Assembly (NCBI RefSeq): GCF_000224145.3
Contig: NC_020175.2
Location: 2,049,581 to 2,113,580 of the forward strand
Source: Ciona intestinalis
Taxonomy: Eukaryota; Chordata; Ascidiacea; Phlebobranchia; Cionidae
Direction: 5' to 3'
DNA length: 64,000 nucleotides
This document shows, piece by piece, positions 22,362-33,654 of the stretch. The notes under the pieces are model-generated. The model had not been told where the DNA came from and searched no databases. It was given only the letters and a program-made list of their open reading frames with translations. Position 1 is the first letter of the stretch, and the number at the start of each line of letters is the position of its first letter. The translations under genes and the position numbers were made by a program.

Positions 22362-25300
22362 TCACTTTTTATTTTCCGCGGACGTATATTGTTGTTTTGT
22401 GGTGGCAATCTTTTGAGCGGATTCTCGTATTTCAAGCGGAATATTTTCTCTTGCCAACTGCATTTTCTTGCGTGCCCTGTGGAAGGCATCTGCAAAACAA
22501 GAGTTAGATGATGTTAAAGTTGGTTTCGAATTTGTTTAATATTTTGGCAATAAAAGGAAATTGGTACAAATATACCGCATAACATGAAAGTCGTTTTTAT
22601 TTAAAGTATTTTGAAAAAGTTTTGTCATAATAGACTAATTTTTAATTTTTTTTTTTAAACTGTTTTCAGAATAAATGTTTAATTTTTAGGTCGGTGTTGT
22701 ACTGTTTTAAACGTTAAACTGTATAAAAGTTTTTAAACTTATCTACCGTATTTGAAAAGACAAATAAAAGTTAAGTAGATAGAAAACTATACTTGCCCAT
22801 TACACCAGAGATTGCGTCGCTTTTTTCTTTGCCTTTCATCAATTGAAAAGCGTTCTGCAGTTTCTTTTTTGACACAGCAGCAGATGCAGAAACGTCTTTA
22901 AATGCTTTGCATTGTAATATGGAGTTAAACTTGATAGTCACGCTGCCTGTGCTTTCCGTACGCACACCATACTTGTTTAATCGATTTCCCTGAAAACATT
23001 CAAAGGTTATCACATATACCAAGACATAATGTAAAATTGTAAAGAGGATATTTCAAATAACGGACGAGATTTGCATCGTTGCATGCCAAGGACTTTTTGC
23101 TGATAAGAACAAGGTAATTACATGGAAAACTCTAAAATTAATCAAGTTTTGATTAATCTTAAGTGAACAGACGCTGTATATTGGGTAACGAAATTGGGCG
23201 ATCAAGTTAAAAATGAAGTTTGAAATGTGCAAAAAATTGCTCCGTCAGCATAAGTTGGTATTTTCCCATAAAAACATAACTGAACATTTATGTATTCAAT
23301 CAAAAAAATAAAGCACAATAAAGTTTATGTTTTGTTATAAACTTTAGTAGCATAAAAACTAGAAACAGTCAAAGTTTAGTAACACTTTACCTTATGGGGA
23401 AACTGTGAAAATGATTTTCAATCACCAGCTTCCAATATGTCAACAATATATTGCAACTATAGGGTAGTTATAGTGGCAGTGGGCCATAGATTTTGCCAGT
23501 GGGCCATTGATTTTTTTCTGGCAATGGCCATTTACACACTATAGCTGCTGAGATACAACTATGGGGTAGGTATAGTAGACCATAGATTAAAGCTGACAAC
23601 GGCCCTTTACCCACCATGGCTGCTTAGATAACAAAAGTACCGAAACACAAAATTAATTCTTTTATGCTCACCTCGAAAGTGCTGGGAACGGCAACATAAG
23701 ATATATCCTCAAGCTCTGGATTTCCACCAATGAAAAATCGTCGCAACTCCGCAGCAATTGCTGGGTAGCCAGCGTTACCAAGAGGTCGCCAGCATTGTAC
23801 TGTGTACGTGTGGGTACCGGGGGTGCTGGGTATGGTGAGGTATCCGTAACCTTCAGTTCGACGACGACCCCACGTGTCAGACGAAATAACATGAACGAAG
23901 ATTCGGGGCCATTCGAGCGGCTCAACTATGAATAAAGTAACTTTGGGAATAAAGTCAAATATTTAGGATTTGAGTTGATGATATAAGGCTGGTTTAAATA
24001 GTCTTCAGTTTATGAACTTAAATACAAAAAAAAAATTGAGGGTATAGTTAAACTTGTAATGGTACAGAGTGACTATTGAATAAATGTATGACTGTAACTT
24101 TTATTTTCCTGTGTGTAGTGTTTACATTATGCACTTCATTCTGTTGTGTATATTTTAAATGCTTGGTTGTAAGTTTTTATTATTATGATGTCTCTCTTGT
24201 TACTACCATTTGACCAACTATGCTGGATTAAAAATTTCTCTGGGTTGCAGTCAGTAAGACCGGGATCGCAAAAGATCATTCTGCCGGAACCTCAGCTGTT
24301 ATTGCTTAGCTCACAGGCTGACAGCATGAAAGAACAAATTTTATTTTTTTGGTTTATAACTTCTTGTTTTAATGTCTTATAGCTTTTTAATGTCTCCTTC
24401 TGCTTTACCCAAAATTTTAATCTGCTGCTGATGTTTGTACAACTGCGATGTGGTGGGGGATGAACTGTAGAATGTAAGACAACTAAGAAAAATCATTATA
24501 CAAAAACTACATGACCGACTCATTTGTTTTTAAAACATTGGTTGGTCAGTGGTCACTGTACGCATGATAGTCAGACTATTAAATTCATATGGCAGAATGG
24601 AACATATTAGAACGTATTCTAATACAACATGGTTACATGCCATGGGCCAACAATATAATAACTCACATTCTTTGATATTTTCCATATCCAGGAACATGTG
24701 ATAGTGAAACGGTTGGCAGAAATATGCAAACTCTACATCATCCACTAGTGTTGTTCTACAAGTGTGTGTGCATCCCGATAATAGTTGAGCTGTAAGAGCA
24801 GATGATGTTAGTTGGTAGCTTGGTAAGTTTTAATGTGTGTAATAGTGCAGAGAAAATTAGGGAGCCAAACATATCTAAAACTTTTCTGGCCGCCAGATGT
24901 TATTACAAATTATTAAATTAATAGAGATCGTTATACATGTATTATAGCTCAAAGGAAACTGGTGAAAACAAAACGCACAACTTAAAAGTTGTGCGAAACA
25001 CGCTCTTACAAGTTGGTTTCAAATGAAAATTTACGCCTAATAAATACTATCTGTGGTATGTGAAAAAACTATTGACATGGTGATTTCTGTTTATTTTTAA
25101 TTAGAAAATTCGATACGTCAAACTTTAAAGTTTCACAAGCGATATGTACTACAGATGTTTGTTGTGTCTTTAAACTGTTGAAGTTTTTGGCGCCGGGCAT
25201 TCATGCTGTTTACAGAAAGATGTCTGTGCCAAACATTTTAAACCTACTGACTTCAGAAAATACTTTATTCAAAATGCAGATATGCAGCAAAACTAATGCA

Positions 25301-28300
25301 GAAATTTCTCACATGCATTTTGCTAAAGAGTGCCTATTCTAATACAGTGTGAAAAGGAACAATATAGCTTCCCTTCCCACCATGCGAATAAAAAGGAAGA
25401 CCTTTGTCACTATTGATTAAGTTTAATGATTTGCCAGACAAAAAAAAATATGTTTCCCACAGAAGCGCCAGTTCTAACACAATGCAAAAAGGATATTATA
25501 GTTTCCTTTCTCACATTCCGACTGGGTTGTGGCAAATCTGTTCAATAGTCCCATTATCCGGAATTTTGGACTACAATCGGGTTCTCATGGTTTTTGGTGA
25601 TCATTAAGATAGACAGCTGCAGATCGAAAATAAAATTGGTCGCAGTATTTAAATAAGGGCTGTTTCCTACCTATTGTTACAAGATCGCTTAAATAGCAGT
25701 GACTATCAAGTGTACTTTACTTTGCAAAGCAAGGAAAACAAGGTTGGTACAAATTTAGTTGCACGATTTGCAAGTTTTGATAACTTGCAGTAACTTGCAT
25801 GTTTTACAGATGAACAAGCTACTACTCGTCGCTTTTTTGCTCGGCATGCTCATGATGGTGCAAGACTCTGAGGCCTGGTGGGGCCGGAGACGTAGATATT
25901 ACTTAAGACGTAGACATTACGGAGGTAAGCAAATATATATTGTAACTATGTACATCATTAGAAATAATGTAAACTCGTCCAATTTGCGTCTTTTTTATAT
26001 TGTTTATATTACAGATGAGAACAGGGAAATGGAGCGAAAAGAAGGTATGAAAATATCGTTGACTTGCCTTTAAAAAAGATCACTTATGTTTGTTGGTCCA
26101 CATTATTTTTAGCTGTACTTTAATAAAGAAGTATATTAATAAAGTCTTAATAATATAACTGATTTAATTTCAGATTCTAACGAGAACGTTGATGATTTAA
26201 AAGGTTAGTTTACAACTTTTGTTCAACATTGCTAATGTGTTAACAAAATTGTTCTAACCATTTTAACATAATATTGTTTAGATTTGGAAAATCTGCCTGA
26301 GCAGTAACTGAAATGCTTAACAAAATGACAGGTAAAACATATTTTCACTAATGCATGATTTTTAATTATTCAATATAGATTGTTCAAACATTTTAAAACA
26401 ATATTACAAAACTGTTGAAAAACTAGTTTATCGTCCCTGTTTATTTTAACAGATATGGAAACCAGAAAGATTGAATAACTCTGCCATTCGTTCAACTATT
26501 CCAATAAATAAAACAACAAAACTATGTGATGTGTTTTTATATACACAAGTTTTGGGTGATAGGGTGAATTAGTACTATTCTACCATCATTCCTTTATTTA
26601 TAGAAAAAAAGTCAAAGAAATATATCAAAACACACAAGTTGTTTAGCGATTCATACAACAGGTGTAACTTTACCGATTCAAAAACTTAGGAGGGTAAGAC
26701 AGGACTGTTTTTAATCCTCCTTAATTTTTTGTCTGATCAAAGTGTATAATAAAGTCTGCACGGCTGAGTTATGTTTTGTACCAATGACAAACCACGATTT
26801 ACCCCACATGAAAACCAGAAAATATGTGTCGAAAAGAAGGTTGTTGTTTGTTAAAAATCATAAAGAAATAGGTGTTTTAGGAACTCACAGTATCCTATCT
26901 TACAGTACCAGACCTATACGCTGCTGTATACGTGGACATACCTAATGCCAACCAAGCTCGTATAATTGCTGAATGTTACAACATATGTTAGTAAAATTAT
27001 CTGAAGTAAAATTTGCACTTCAAATATGAGATGTACCAGCATTCCAATGTTGCTTGTTTTTTTACAAATAAACTTCACTATTCTTCAAATTGATAGTTAT
27101 AAAATGAAATGAAAACCTTTCTATCCTTTTATGATCACCCTTGTTCTTGCAATTTTAAACACAGCACCAATCAGGCATGAATACTCAGGTTTAAGGTAAA
27201 TTCCTACATAGTACCTTTAAATACAGGTATAAATATGTAAAAAAAAGACAAAAGTTAAGAAAAAACAATTAAAACAAAGACAAAAGTTAAAAAAAACCAT
27301 AAACGATAAACAACTAATGGGTAATTCTGGGTCTATTTTTTCCATTTTGAACTGTTAATTTAGGAAATTCATCAATGACCACTGGGTTGAACCAATGACT
27401 GTTAGGTGCCTTGCTCAAGGGCACACATGCCCGGTATGGTAGCAGCACTGAACAGAGAACCCTGAATTCTTCACTTACAAAAAACTAAACATATGGTTTT
27501 TCTAGTAACAAACACAGTAACAAACACTTTCTAGTAACAAAACATTTCCAACCTGGATCACAAGACCAGTCTCTTGGCACATCAAGAAGAAATTCAACAT
27601 GGAGATCATTTTGCTGAAACGACTGAGCTGATACCACTTCCCCGTAAACATTCAGTCGAAATACTCTTTCTGGAATTTCTTCAAACTTTGCGCTCACAAG
27701 ACTTTTAAGATAGACTTGGTGTTTGCGGTACAACTAGAATTATTTGAGGTTAAGTTGGTTTGTAAAAAAAACAATTTTAGTTGTGTATATTAGATATGTA
27801 CCGAGCACGTGACCGAGCGTCTTTACTCTTTTTTATACTAAAAAATTGGCCGAGCACTGAGCATGTATGATATGCAGTTGCACTCGAGAGCAAAAAATAT
27901 AAAAATGAAAAAGTTTTGAGCTTGCATTCGATTATTATAGCAGGTTTATTTAACATTACATATTATCAGAACCTGTTCATACAACAAATCTGTTTTATAT
28001 AAAAATACATGGAAATCATTTTGGTAACAAAAATCTGTTTGTATGTAACTACTAAGCTGACAAACGAAGAAAGACTGCAACGTACTTAAGTATGAAAGTA
28101 TCCATGTTAAAAATTACTTAAATATTATCTAACAAGAAAACTACGTTAAGAGAATTGCATTCTACCCTAAATGTGTTCGTTTAATGAAGAAAAAATGCAT
28201 AGACACTGTTCTTTTTTACAGTTTTAACAAAAAAACGTAAAAGATATATAGTACAGCACCTCTGATATAACTTTAGCTTCTCTCATTGCTTCCATCTTGC

Positions 28301-31300
28301 TCACACTGTTGGAAACATGATCGATTCGGAATTCCCAAACATCACGTCCTAAACCTCCTTCTTCAAGTCTATGTGGAAATCAAACATCTATTTATTTGTT
28401 GTACTAGTATAGCTCAAAGTAATTTATTCTAAGTACAATTTACGTTAAGTAAAGACCCTGCAGACATTTTTTTAATCTTGATAAGAAGAATATTTAAATA
28501 GGTATACTAGGGTGGGGGGAGATGGGACACTTTTCCTTTTATTTAATAAACAAAGAACATTCAAAGAATGTATCACCGTTGTTAATTGTTTAAAACACAA
28601 TCAGGATATTTTGATATTATGTGCTAAATTAATCCGTTTTCCCCCACCCTACTATATAACATCAATAATTTTAAAACAACTGACCTATATGGAGGTCTGG
28701 ATCCCGTGAAATCTGGAGTGACTCTCATTACGCTGTTATCATCAAATTCTACTGTGCAGATTTTTCTCTCAAACTCAGCCCTACCAAGTCTGAAACAATT
28801 CGCTATTAATATTTCCCTGTGGAAGAAGATGGTAATAATGTCCGTATGTCCCCTAACATTGATGTGTGCAGCAGAATTGTAGGGGGAACAAGTCCCGTCA
28901 ATTTTTGAAACAGGAGTGACATGATATGTTTTAGCTACTCCATTTCATGTTCTGTAAGGTCCTTGTGAAGAACATGGGTTTTGGGCCAGATTTGACCTAT
29001 TACCCAATTATCCAGGCTGCCTATGTTTGTCGTTCATATGATTAGTGGAATTCGTCTTTTCAAGACTTAGCTCCGTGTGGCTGACAATTTGGACAACCAA
29101 TTAATGACCAATGGCAATGGGTTAGGATAATGACAAGTAGAAAGTTTAGTACTTTTAGCAATGATCTCACGCCAAATTTTGTTCAAAGTGTGAAATATTA
29201 CATATTATATTAAATTTTCATATTTATTTTTATTGCATAGAGGATATACACATAGCCCAAAAAGTTTAAACTTTAAAAAGTACAAATTTCTCACATTACT
29301 TACTGTTCTTGGGGACTGAGGTCAGCCATGATTACTAAAGTATGAACAGGGGTTGTGAGAACATGGTGGTTTTGTTGAAACTCAACAGTCGGTTTCTCTT
29401 CCACTATTTTCATCCCTGCCACGCTTTTTCCTCTGCAAGAAAGACGTCATGAATGAAATTTTTTATGGCAACAGTTAACCATTTTTCTCTATGGTAAATG
29501 CAAATATAACATGTGAAATTTACATTGTGAATACATGAAGTTTCCAAGGGTATTGTTGCAAAAGTTATTACTTAGTATTGTTAAATCATATTTGCTTTCA
29601 TAATTACAAAATACAGGTGTTGCTGGCTTGCACCACATGTAAGTCATCCAGCAATACACAATAACTTAGTAAAAATAGCACAAAGAAGAACAAACTTTCG
29701 TTTTGGCAAACCAATATTAAAAATGTCAAAAATATCAAAACATTAAAAATATTAAAAAGTGATCTACCCATTAATCTTCCATGAGGTTGCGGTGTTGGAA
29801 GAATCAACATTCCTCCTCCGTCTCACCTCCATTATCCTCTCTGCAAGTTCTGTCCTCATTTCCTTATCGGATGTAGTAATTGTTACGTACGCTTCCTCCA
29901 AAGATGCAAACCTCTCATTTCCAACGTAAGAAAAGATGCGGTTGTTTGGTCGACCTGAACCCTTCTGAAAGAAAAGTTGGAAATATATATTGTTTATGAC
30001 AACAATTATTACAGAGATGAACGCCCCTGCATGCTGCACTATGTAATTCGCTAACATTGCAATTCATTACTAAGAAATTTCCAAAGAACAAAAAATAGTT
30101 CAAGAGAAATTTATGTTGACTAGTTTCATTATCTTTCAGATGCTTTACTTTTTCATTTTTAACTTTTTGTTTTCTTGCCTGCAACAATAAGCAGTAGCAT
30201 CCAATCACAACATATTATTGAAAGATTAAATTTATTTTGAAGTTTTTTTAAATGTTACCTATGACCGCTCATGGGACAGCATACAGCCGCCGTGTATCTT
30301 ACCTTGAGCTTGTCAACTTCAGCATGATATTTATAATCGGTTACTGAAGTACAGTTTGGTTCAAATCCATAAAATTCCATTTCCCTCTAAATGTGGAAAC
30401 GTTAATGAAAAAACGGAAGTATATAAAGATAAATAAGTAACAAATATATAGATAACATTTTCCCTTCATAATACTTTATTTCTATGTACAAACTATGTAC
30501 TAACTAACCAGGTAATGCATATTTGTCAGACTGAAAAAAGATCTACATAGAAGAATTGATCGACCTTTAAAATTTTGGATTTATCCCATAATTAACCCAA
30601 TTATTAGAAATTCTGCGCAATGGCATATCACATCTTGAATCTACTATATTGTCCTATTAGGGTTTCATCAATTATCTTTAAAAATCAATGCAAAAATTTT
30701 AGCGAAGAAATTCATTGTATATGGATTTTTTTCCAATACAAATATTGTATAAAACCGAACCTGGGAAAAAAATTTCTGTTGCCAGTGTACTGTGAGTTCC
30801 TCACTTTCCATAATTGTTTGTCCGTATTGGTTTGTGGTTGTGGTTGTGCCTTGTGCACTGGTGGGTTCACCTTCTGTAGATTTTGCCAGAAATCCAATTG
30901 TAGATGAACTAAGTCGTTGTAGTGAGATTCTATAGGAATAGTTCATATAGTTGTCTAAGGAAAATACTAGTCAAGTGTTTTTCCCATTTGCCTCATTATA
31001 GTAATATAATATTAGAACACCCATTAGTAAATACCTATGGAAGGTGGGGGAAGATTTTCTTTCTGTACCGCAACCGCAGATGCAAAGAGACAAAGAGTGC
31101 ATATATATGTTTTTTAAAAAAAAAGTGCATACAAGATTTAAATAGTGCATATAAACATGTGAGTTCAACATAACACAGAGAAGAAGGCTGTAGTGTTTTG
31201 TCGCCATATAACCCTGAAGGCCTGAAGCAACCCATTTTAACTAAGAATCAGGCTGGTTCTTTGTTAAGGTAATCATTTAGCTGGTAACCACTAACCAGTA

Positions 31301-32380
31301 AAAGCTTTGGTCTTAAAATGTTTCTAAGGCCTCACTGTATAATACTTTGTACAAAAAAGTGCGGCGTTTCACCTGCCGTTGGTTGGTTATCAGGTTAATA
31401 ATTATGCCACAATGACAATAGCTATAGATTACGTATGATACGAAAATGTATTAGCTCACATTTGGCACGTTATTCCGTGATGTAATGCAAAAAGTGAAAT
31501 TAAAAGTGCATGGCCTGAATTTAACAACAAATTTGAGCAAAAATAAAAAGAAATCCATACTGTGGTTATCAGTAAAAAATAGTTTAAGACCAAAAAATAT
31601 ACTGGTTATCAGCTATATTCCTTACATAAGCAAAGATGTTTTGAAAAGATCATACTTTTGAATTGGCAAAAACAGATTCGCATTGATAGGACAATCCGTG
31701 TTAAAAGCAAACATTACCCTCAGTCAAACAGAATTTTGTTGGGAAAAAGTATGGATTCACAGGTGGATTGATTGCATAACAATAACCAGTTGGTGTGTGG
31801 CTAAGCTGATCAAGGCGTGTTTATTTTACGACGAGTCTGTATTTTGTTTCATTCATTGCATGTTATTCAGAGTGCTCCTGGGTACCCTGTATATTCTTAG
31901 TATAAAACAAGCTAAATTGTTGCATCATTAATACAATGCATGTTAGAGTTGAGGTACCAATAGCCTGTGTATTTCGTCATAATTAAATTCGTTAGGATTT
32001 TAAAACCAATTAACCATACACCTGTATAAAAGCATAACTATTGTGTAATAAATGCATAAGAATTATGAGGAATTAGAATTATGGTGACAAAGCAAGTTTT
32101 CGCGTACTTTTAAAGGTCACCTTAAACAAAAACGACCAAATTTTTCCTAAAAAGTTATACAGTAGTGTCAGACTGTCAGTAAGCCTTGAGAAACATTTTG
32201 GTAGCATAAGTTTTACTGGTCACCAGGTAAAAGATGACCCACCAGTTACGGAACAGATAAAATGTATCACGCCATATTTTCCTGTAAATTTAAAATTTCA
32301 TACTTAATTCTGAAATTTTTGATTGGATCCCTTGATCTGTAAGTCCCACCACCCATATCTTTTTCATAAAGTTGATCCAT
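22362..32380 (-). CDS. MKS1: MKS1, B9-domain protein of the ciliary transition zone
   Basis: Complete 582-residue product (human is about 559). Exons: 32380-32304, 30929-30761, 30386-30303, 29964-29768, 29432-29304, 28789-28685, 28368-28260, 27733-27553, 24789-24667, 23925-23672, 22989-22797, 22489-22362; the stop is TGA at 22364-22362. The N-terminus has GGTYRSRDPIKNFRI as in animal MKS1, then HWQQKFFSQ and the RRRR-containing helical region. The B9 domain (about residues 305-445) has VYGEVVSAQSF, LSGCTHTC, TEGYGYLTIPSTPGTHTYTV and AELRRFFIGGNPELEDISYV. The C-terminal helix AFHRARKKMQLARENIP matches the vertebrate end. MKS1 works with B9D1, B9D2 and other MKS proteins at the base of cilia. 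The 193-bp exon ends in a GC donor (GCAAGT). Intron 8 holds a nested + strand gene. Confidence 0.95.
23458..23632 (+). repeat. Tandem duplication in an MKS1 intron
   Basis: Two diverged copies of a unit of roughly 100 bases: GGGTAGTTATAGTGGCAGTG with GGGCCATAGATT, and GGGTAGGTATAGTAGACCAT with AGATTAAAGC. Each is followed by a GGCCATTTAC or GGCCCTTTAC block and GCTGCT. Confidence 0.55.
25008..25075 (+). repeat. Fragment of the element found at 47728-48990
   Basis: ACAAGTTGGTTTCAAATGAA then AATTTACGCCTAATAAATAC and TATCTGTGGTA match the inverse of 48905-48967. Confidence 0.6.
25646..25655 (+). promoter_or_regulatory. Candidate TATA box of the nested peptide gene
   Basis: TATTTAAATA lies about 95 bases before a donor-like AACAAG/GTTGGT at 25743. 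That donor and the acceptor TTTTACAG ending at 25809 would remove a 67-base intron from the 5' UTR, leaving the ATG immediately after the splice. SL trans-splicing onto the same acceptor is the alternative. Confidence 0.4.
25810..26307 (+). CDS. Secreted Arg-rich peptide precursor, candidate antimicrobial peptide
   Basis: Four coding exons: 25810-25924, 26015-26044, 26174-26203, 26282-26307 (stop TAA 26305-26307); 66 residues, all introns phase 1. Residues 1-22 are a signal peptide (hydrophobic LLLVAFLLGMLMMV, cleavage expected after DSEA). Residues 23-37 are the cationic core WWGRRRRYYLRRRHY, with eight Arg and no acidic residue. Gly38 follows and could donate a C-terminal amide. Residues 39-66 are an acidic tail beginning DENREMERKE. 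Signal, cationic core, Gly and acidic propiece is the plan of ascidian antimicrobial peptide precursors such as the styelins. The core sequence itself matches nothing I know, so the function is inferred from architecture and charge. The gene is nested in the MKS1 intron between 24789 and 27553, on the opposite strand. Confidence 0.82.
26503..26508 (+). terminator. Polyadenylation signal of the nested peptide gene
   Basis: AATAAA about 195 bases after the stop. A further acceptor (TTTTAACAG before 26453) and a donor (ACAG/GTAAAAC near 26330) suggest one intron in the 3' UTR. Confidence 0.65.
27343..27465 (+). repeat. SINE-like repeat D, internal part
   Basis: CAATGACCACTGGGTTGAAC then CAATGACTGTTAGGTGCCTT, GCTCAAGGGCACACATGCCC, GGTATGGTAGCAGCACTGAA. 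The same order is seen at 50490-50600. A shorter relative (GACAATTTGGACAACCAATT, then AATGACCAATGG) is at about 29077-29125. Confidence 0.6.
28503..28656 (-). mobile_element. MITE family A copy
   Basis: TATACTAGGGTGGGGGGAGA to TTTTCCCCCACCCTACTATA; shortened interior in reverse orientation. Its right end is about 28 bases from the MKS1 exon 28685-28789. Confidence 0.8.
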
Positions 32381-32726
32381 CACGACAGACTACACAACAC
32401 GATCAGCACAAGTTTCCAGTTCAGCACGAATATAGTGATACCAAAGTTCTGGTGATTAAAACCAAGTTTTAACTTCATTACATTCACCTATTTACAAAAA
32501 TTCTCTTGCATAACTGTTTTCGGCTATATTCTGCGAAACCTTGCCTCAAAATCGAACAAACTTTTAACGTATACTTACGAAAAAGCTATTCGATCTTAAA
32601 TAATTTAAATCAGCGTCGCTACGACGCCGTAAGGGTTATAACATTTCGCACAACATATTACAACGCACTTGTCACAAACTGGTTGTCATTCGATTAAGTT
32701 ATTAAAATCAAGCGTTATGTGAAAGT

Positions 32727-33268
32727 TTTAAAGGGCCTAAACACACCCCAAATGTACTTCGCTTTAATCGATAGAGTGTGTTTTTCTAATTCCAACGACA
32801 CCTTACTTGTTTTAATCGGTTCTGTATAACCAAAGATATTCCAGCTCAAACACCGTGAAATTCAAAAAACTGATTTGAAAGTTGCGTGGCGAAAAAAATT
32901 GAGAAGTGTACTACCCACGTGACAAACACGTAAAATTGTTGAAGCGTGGCCGCTCTCATTCAGAAAGGCGAGAGGCAGTGTTTTCAGCGAAAAACGAGAG
33001 AACAAAAAAAACGCAAAAAAGCACAAAAAAACGCAGGTTTCGCTTTTACGAATGACTCAGTCACGTGACTAGTACGTTCCTACGTCACAATCACGGAGCT
33101 CGTAGTAAAAAAAAGATAGCGCTAGAGATCACTGTTTGAGGGCGAATATCTCCGCCTATACTGGACCAATTTTAATAAGCAAAGTATGTTTGGAATCAAT
33201 AAAACGGTCGCTTTATGAATTTACCATAAAAAATAAAAGTGACGTGGGGTGTGTTTAGGCCCTTTAAA
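32727..33268. mobile_element. Inverted-repeat element between MKS1 and NCoR, about 540 bp
   Basis: Left TTTAAAGGGCCTAAACACAC then CCCA, right TGGGGTGTGTTTAGGCCCTT then TAAA: a perfect 24-bp inverted repeat. It fills nearly half of the 1.27-kb spacer (32381-33654) between NCoR's stop and MKS1's start, so MKS1's promoter must lie partly in or beside it. No coding frame inside. Confidence 0.85.
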
Positions 33269-33569
33269 GTAAAGGTCTCCGAATGCCTTAGCCGTTAACT
33301 GTTGTATTTGTAGTTTTTTGATATCCGGGAACCAAACATTTCATGGTATCATATTGCTTTTTTGCTGAATACGACCATATACAATATACAAAAACACAAT
33401 ACGATATAACGGCGCGCAAAAGGTTCTGAAATACAACTCATTACGAATTTTGCCTTTGCCAAATTATCAAATAATGTACTGAATTTTCCAATGTGGCATT
33501 ACATTAGTTTTTAGGCATCGGGTTGCAACAGGTGTGTATATATTTTTCTTGGGTATTTCTATGTACATT

Positions 33570-33575
33570 TTTATT
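33570..33575 (-). terminator. NCoR polyadenylation signal
   Basis: TTTATT on the + strand (AATAAA on -), about 80 bases after the NCoR stop. Confidence 0.6.
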
Positions 33576-33654
33576 TTTGTGCAATTGACATGCAGAGTTA
33601 CAACGACTGTACATAACACGATAATAAGGGATAACATAGGTAATAGAATTAAAC

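Noticed and set aside
31035..31060. Another family-A MITE (AAGGTGGGGGAAGAT)
   Set aside because: Only about 15 bases match and neither the interior nor the other end is present.
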